Source: a virus. From it: 25,787 bases of DNA. Where the stretch lies: positions 1 through 25,787 of IMG/VR virus record IMGVR_UViG_3300021502_000007; one strand, 5' to 3'. The notes under the pieces are model-generated. The model was not told the DNA's origin. It searched no databases and saw only the letters and a program-made list of their open reading frames with translations. The translations under genes were made by a program, and so were the position numbers. Shown in pieces: positions 23,383 to 25,787 of the stretch. The first letter of the stretch is position 1, and each line of letters begins with the position of its first letter.

Positions 23383-23538
23383 ATGAAAAACAAATGCAAT
23401 AAATCACGACAGATCAAAGCAATTAAACGTTCTATAAAGAAATATGGTCCGGGTTATAATAATTCTAAGCTTAAAATACTTGCTAAACTTACTGATAAAT
23501 CACTCCAAAATAACTTATATAGCACTATGTCATTTTAA
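23383..23538 (+). CDS. Small basic ORF, 51 aa, unknown
   Basis: Very basic peptide (MKNKCNKSRQIKAIKRSIKKYG...LAKLTDKSLQNNL) beginning nine bp after the preceding stop, with AAGGAAC upstream of the ATG. Charge and size suit a nucleic-acid- or RNA polymerase-binding peptide, but nothing specific is recognised. Confidence 0.55.
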   Translation: MKNKCNKSRQIKAIKRSIKKYGPGYNNSKLKILAKLTDKSLQNNLYSTMSF

Positions 23539-23840
23539 ACCTAAACAGCAGGCATCTTACTTTTCCCCGTTACCAGGGATTAATCTAGTCGTCGCGGTCT
23601 TTTAATTATGGCATGGTCACCTTCGTTGTCAAGGGGCTAGCCAGAAACAAAATAAATAAATTAGTGTTCAAATAGGGAAAAAATCAATTTATTTATTTTC
23701 TTTCTTCTGCATCTCGACATATATGCTTTAAATACCAGTCTCTTCACTGCCTCGACCCCTTGACAACTCAGGCTCAACACATGCTGTGGGATTATTCACA
23801 CCTCGACAAAGAGGCAGTACGAACAAACAGGAGACATTAT
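23539..23840. other. 302-bp non-coding block with nested inverted repeats
   Basis: No credible gene is seen in either strand; a weak TTG/ATG extension of the next ORF enters it without a ribosome site. Structures: 12-bp arms GTTGTCAAGGGG (23625-23636) and CCCCTTGACAAC (23756-23767); inside them, perfect 14-bp AT-only arms (23649-23662 and 23686-23699); an 8-bp palindrome GGCTAGCC (23635-23642); and 8-bp arms ACTGCCTC (23746-23753) and GAGGCAGT (23811-23818), which cross the outer pair and could form an alternative fold. CTCGAC occurs three times (23712, 23751, 23802). It could be a replication origin, a structured RNA, or a recombination site. Placement just upstream of early genes and near ssb favours an origin or RNA (inference). 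Confidence 0.65.
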
Positions 23841-24029
23841 ATGAAAATGACAACACATTATGACAGAGAAAGAGAATCTGTAATCTGTACAGAAGTAGAA
23901 TCGGGATTAGAGATTGTATTCAATAAGAATTACTTTTCTATTTCTGAAATACTTAGAGAAACCGATCTTATCATCGGTGACACTGACGAATGTAGACAGT
24001 GTATTTCAGATTTATATGATTCACTTTAA
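23841..24029 (+). CDS. Small acidic hypothetical protein
   Basis: A 62-aa acidic protein (MKMTTHYDRERESVICTEVESGLEIVFNKNYF...DECRQCISDLYDSL) with three Cys, two as CRQC near the C-terminus. Start at ATG 23841 chosen for GGAGA eight bases ahead. The frame is open to 23760 (TTG) but that part lies in the inverted-repeat block and has no ribosome site. Followed by a hairpin. Function unknown. Confidence 0.62.
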   Translation: MKMTTHYDRERESVICTEVESGLEIVFNKNYFSISEILRETDLIIGDTDECRQCISDLYDSL

Positions 24030-24033
24030 AAAC

Positions 24034-24055
24034 AAGTCTCTCGTATGAGAGACTT
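24034..24055 (+). terminator. Intergenic hairpin (weak terminator or processing site)
   Basis: Perfect 9-bp stem AAGTCTCTC/GAGAGACTT with a GTAT loop, five bases after a stop codon. The sequence that follows (ATTACATATTG) is not a T-run, so as a terminator it would be weak; an RNase III-type processing or mRNA-stabilising hairpin is equally possible. Confidence 0.6.
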
Positions 24056-24060
24056 ATTAC

Positions 24061-24084
24061 ATATTGCTATAGGAGAACATTATG
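24061..24084 (+). promoter_or_regulatory. Conserved leader element, copy 2 (ATATTGCTATAG + ribosome site)
   Basis: ATATTGCTATAGGAGAACATT runs into ATGAAC. The same pattern starts at 25078 with one inserted base and two substitutions, and in looser form at 23078. The CTATAGGAGA part resembles the -4 to +6 core of T7-family promoters (CTATAGGGAGA); upstream of it 12 of 17 positions match T7's. AT richness makes chance likeness quite possible. Confidence 0.4.
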
Positions 24085-24510
24085 AACAGAGAAGAATTGC
24101 AGAAAGCCGAAGTATCAAAAATCACAACTATCTTTAATCCGGAAGATTATAATACTTATGAGGAAGCCATGGAACAACTCGAATTCCTTGCAAGAGACGC
24201 AAGTATGCCGGAACAAATCAAGACTGTCTTCAATCGTAATTTCTACGGTTTTGTAAAACTAACCGCTAAACACTTTGAACTTGATTTTGATGTATTTGCT
24301 GATGTTGCAAAAGGTACTTCAAAACTTGCTAATCTAACTCCCGATGAAGCTGATTCAATTACTCTTATTGGAGACGATGATAAGTATTGTCTTAAACTTC
24401 TTGATTCAACAGGAAAATACAAATCAACCTTCTCACCCGAAACTGGGAAATGCAGGTTTCCTTCACACTGGTTTACAATGTACCATGTTGTAATGGTAAA
24501 TAACCTGTGA
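24082..24510 (+). CDS. Hypothetical early protein
   Basis: A 142-aa acidic protein with no recognised family. Mostly helical N-terminal half (NTYEEAMEQLEFLARDASMPEQIKTVFN), beta-like C-terminal end (KYCLKLLDSTGKYKSTFSPETGKCRFPSHWFTMYHVVMV). ATG at 24082 with AGGAGA eight bases upstream, following the conserved leader. Its TGA stop overlaps the GTG of the next gene (GTGA), implying coupling. Confidence 0.8.
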   Translation: MNREELQKAEVSKITTIFNPEDYNTYEEAMEQLEFLARDASMPEQIKTVFNRNFYGFVKLTAKHFELDFDVFADVAKGTSKLANLTPDEADSITLIGDDDKYCLKLLDSTGKYKSTFSPETGKCRFPSHWFTMYHVVMVNNL

Positions 24511-24902
24511 ACCGCTTCGAAATAGCCGAAGACCTACGGAACAAACCCGTAGGTCAGTTAGTCAAGTTTAAAGCTATCAGAAACTATTATGCTGATGGAT
24601 ATAAACTTTCACATTCTGGTATCTGGCATTTAACGTATAAAAACAAATACATTATGTCAGAAAAAGATGTAAACTTCTGGCAAATCATTTCAATGTACGA
24701 TTTCAAGCCTTTTGAAATTACTGATGAAATCGGAACTGATTTACACCCTATCGATTTTATACCACCTGATAGAGATACAAGTTTCACACCTTCATTAGGA
24801 ATCGATTATGGATACAGCGAAGCAATTGAAAGACCTTTTCCAATCTGGCAATGGAACGAATACATCGATCCTCAACTAATGGACAAATACAAGGTCAATT
24901 AG
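24507..24902 (+). CDS. Hypothetical early protein, GTG start
   Basis: A 131-aa protein, Tyr/Trp/Phe-rich, no recognised family (for example KAIRNYYADGYKLSHSGIWHLTYKNKYIMSEKDVNFWQ, then PPDRDTSFTPSLGIDYGYSEA). The region with Gly-His-Trp and the short repeats suggest a compact beta-rich fold. It starts at GTG 24507 through a GTGA overlap with the previous stop. Its first 50 bases contain a 9-bp inverted repeat (GACCTACGG/CCGTAGGTC, 24531-24539 and 24547-24555) that could hold the 5' end in a stem. Followed by a terminator. Confidence 0.75.
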   Translation: MNRFEIAEDLRNKPVGQLVKFKAIRNYYADGYKLSHSGIWHLTYKNKYIMSEKDVNFWQIISMYDFKPFEITDEIGTDLHPIDFIPPDRDTSFTPSLGIDYGYSEAIERPFPIWQWNEYIDPQLMDKYKVN

Positions 24903-24908
24903 CCAAAT

Positions 24909-24939
24909 ACCTCCTCGAAAGAGGAGGTTCTATTTTTTT
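24909..24939 (+). terminator. Intrinsic terminator
   Basis: Stem ACCTCCTC/GAGGAGGT closed by a GAAA tetraloop, then TCTATTTTTTT. Starts seven bases after the stop of the 24507 gene. GNRA-type loop, GC-rich stem and T-run make this a convincing rho-independent terminator. Confidence 0.85.
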
Positions 24940-24958
24940 GCTCCAATAAGGAAAATAT

Positions 24959-25168
24959 ATGTTAAATGATGGAAAATACCATTTTGAAAATGAATCTGAT
25001 CCTTATATTGAAGAGAATCAGTATCTTGATATGTCATTTGATGTTTTAGACTTACAAAAACATCAGAAAAGAAATAAATATTGCTATAGAGGAGACCATT
25101 ATGAACCAATTAAATTCAGTTCTTTTAGAAGGAAATTTAACAGCAGAACCATCATTGAATGTTACTAA
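24959..25168 (+). CDS. Small hypothetical ORF overlapping ssb
   Basis: A 69-aa ORF of unknown function, acidic N-terminus (MLNDGKYHFENESDPYIEENQYLDMSFDVLDL), basic C-terminus (KHQKRNKYCYRGDHYEPIKFSSFRRKFNSRTIIECY). ATG at 24959 has AAGGAAAATAT ahead. The last 68 bases lie inside ssb in another frame, including the leader and ribosome site of ssb. Either it is a true overlap or the real product ends earlier in the host through a missing base; the first 47 codons look the more coding-like. Confidence 0.5.
   Translation: MLNDGKYHFENESDPYIEENQYLDMSFDVLDLQKHQKRNKYCYRGDHYEPIKFSSFRRKFNSRTIIECY
25078..25103 (+). promoter_or_regulatory. Conserved leader element, copy 3 (before ssb)
   Basis: ATATTGCTATAGAGGAGACC then ATTATGAAC, matching the element at 24061 except for an inserted base and two changes. 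It gives ssb a strong GAGGAG ribosome site. The resemblance of CTATAGAGGAGA to T7/SP6-family promoter cores is weak evidence of promoter use. It lies inside the end of the 24959 ORF. Confidence 0.4.
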
Positions 25169-25427
25169 ATCCGGTACATCTGTATGCCATTTCTCAGTCG
25201 CGTCAAATCGATATTTTAAGAAAAATGGAGAACAAGTACAAGATACTACATTTATTGATATTGAAACATGGAGTGGACTTGCAGATAATTGTAACAAATA
25301 TCTTGCTAAAGGACGTGGAGTAAGAATTGTAGGCAGAATAGCCCAAGATAAATGGATTTCTGAAGGTACATCTAAATCAAAAATTAAAATAATAGCTGAA
25401 CATATTGAATTTAAACCACAATATTAA
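25101..25427 (+). CDS. ssb: Single-stranded DNA-binding protein
   Basis: A 108-aa OB-fold SSB that coats single-stranded DNA in replication. It has the expected sequence order: MNQLNSVLLEGNLTAEPSLN, VCHFSVASNRYF, TFIDIETWSGLADNCNKYLAKGRGVRIVGRI, and a final IKIIAEHIEFKPQY. It ends just after the OB fold and lacks the acidic C-terminal tail (DDDIPF-like) through which bacterial SSBs contact other proteins. ATG at 25101 with GAGGAG. The organisation suggests phage early/replication genes continue past the right edge. Confidence 0.92.
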   Translation: MNQLNSVLLEGNLTAEPSLNVTKSGTSVCHFSVASNRYFKKNGEQVQDTTFIDIETWSGLADNCNKYLAKGRGVRIVGRIAQDKWISEGTSKSKIKIIAEHIEFKPQY

Positions 25428-25524
25428 ATACATGCCATATCCGGGATAGGCTCCGGTAGTTTCCAAAATTAAGTAAATCTGTAAATGTGTCCGAGTGCTA
25501 AAACTCAAAATATGGAGGCAAGAT

Positions 25525-25787
25525 ATGAAAGCAATAATGATTAATTCACAACTCAAAAAAGTTTATAATTGTAACATATCAGAAAACTCTAAATTTAGAA
25601 AAGCAGAACTTTACAACAGACTTGAATGCAAGATATTTGCAGTAGGATACACATTTAAAAAAGGTGATGCCTTATTTATTAACGATGAAGGTATGTTAAA
25701 TATAGATAAAAATACTACATTTTTTCAGATCGGAGACAGTCAAATTCTTGCCGGTAATGGTGTAATAATAGGGCCTGAAATAGTATT
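25525..25787 (+). CDS. Partial ORF, unknown (C-terminus off the right edge)
   Basis: Open for 87 codons to the window end from ATG 25525, with TGGAGG seven bases upstream. Reads MKAIMINSQLKKVYNCNISENSK...ILAGNGVIIGPEIV. The ending faintly recalls DUF3846-type small phage proteins, but similarity is too slight to assert. The 97 bp before it (25428-25524) hold only an 11-nt imperfect palindrome (TATCCGGGATA, 25438-25448) and no clear promoter. Confidence 0.7.
   Translation, partial: MKAIMINSQLKKVYNCNISENSKFRKAELYNRLECKIFAVGYTFKKGDALFINDEGMLNIDKNTTFFQIGDSQILAGNGVIIGPEIV

Noticed and set aside
23540-23760. tRNA or known riboswitch in the structured block
   Set aside because: A GTTCAAAT resembling a T-loop occurs at 23666, but flanking arms do not pair and no acceptor or anticodon stem can be drawn.
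23760-23840. N-terminal extension of the 23841 gene to TTG 23760 or ATG 23781
   Set aside because: No ribosome site, and it lies in the inverted-repeat block; ATG 23841 has GGAGA at the right distance.
1-25787. CRISPR array, insertion sequence or integrase/attachment site
   Set aside because: No regularly spaced direct repeats, transposase or integrase motifs, or tRNA-end repeats were found; the only dispersed repeat is the 24-nt hairpin.

Overview
The window is a stretch of an AT-rich tailed-phage genome (free phage or prophage) with podovirus architecture. The evidence is a nearly complete leftward (minus-strand) run of DNA-packaging, head, short-tail and DNA-ejection genes. No bacterial housekeeping gene, tRNA, rRNA, transposase or CRISPR array is visible. 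The host cannot be named. Strong AGGAGG-type ribosome sites and a T7-like fibre/ejection set fit a host with Shine-Dalgarno initiation, most likely Gram-negative (inference).

Leftward module, in transcription order from about 22.9 kb down to 1: putative small terminase; a string of short early-type ORFs joined by ATGA overlaps; a zinc-ribbon-like protein; large terminase (TTG start); two unknown proteins; portal; a Bbp19-like protein; scaffold; major capsid protein of the epsilon15 gp7/BPP-1 type; a Bbp16-like cement protein; a strong hairpin terminator; tail tubular proteins of the T7 gp11 and gp12 kinds; three internal virion/ejection proteins in the T7 gp14-gp15-gp16 order (228, 816 and 1961 aa); and a T7-type tail fibre that runs off the left edge. 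The head proteins resemble epsilon15/BPP-1 while the tail, ejection and fibre order is that of T7, so the genome looks mosaic. The 1961-aa ejection protein carries a zinc-metalloprotease site (HEFGH plus a downstream Glu) and shows no obvious transglycosylase domain. The fibre shaft contains about five tandem carbohydrate-binding-like repeats.

Rightward module from 23.1 kb to the right edge: three very small ORFs, a 302-bp non-coding block with nested long inverted repeats (possible origin or structured RNA), four small unknown proteins, a single-stranded DNA-binding protein, and a partial ORF. This looks like the start of an early/replication region. The 22.92-23.10 kb interval is the divergent control region.

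Non-coding structure is notable. An identical 24-nt perfect hairpin occurs three times, at 14039, 21838 and 23011. A leader element containing ATATNGNTATAG lies just before three rightward genes and faintly resembles a T7-family promoter. Two leftward genes (20837-21045 and 22396-22918) appear split by single-base shifts in adenine runs, either sequencing errors, real mutations or recoding.
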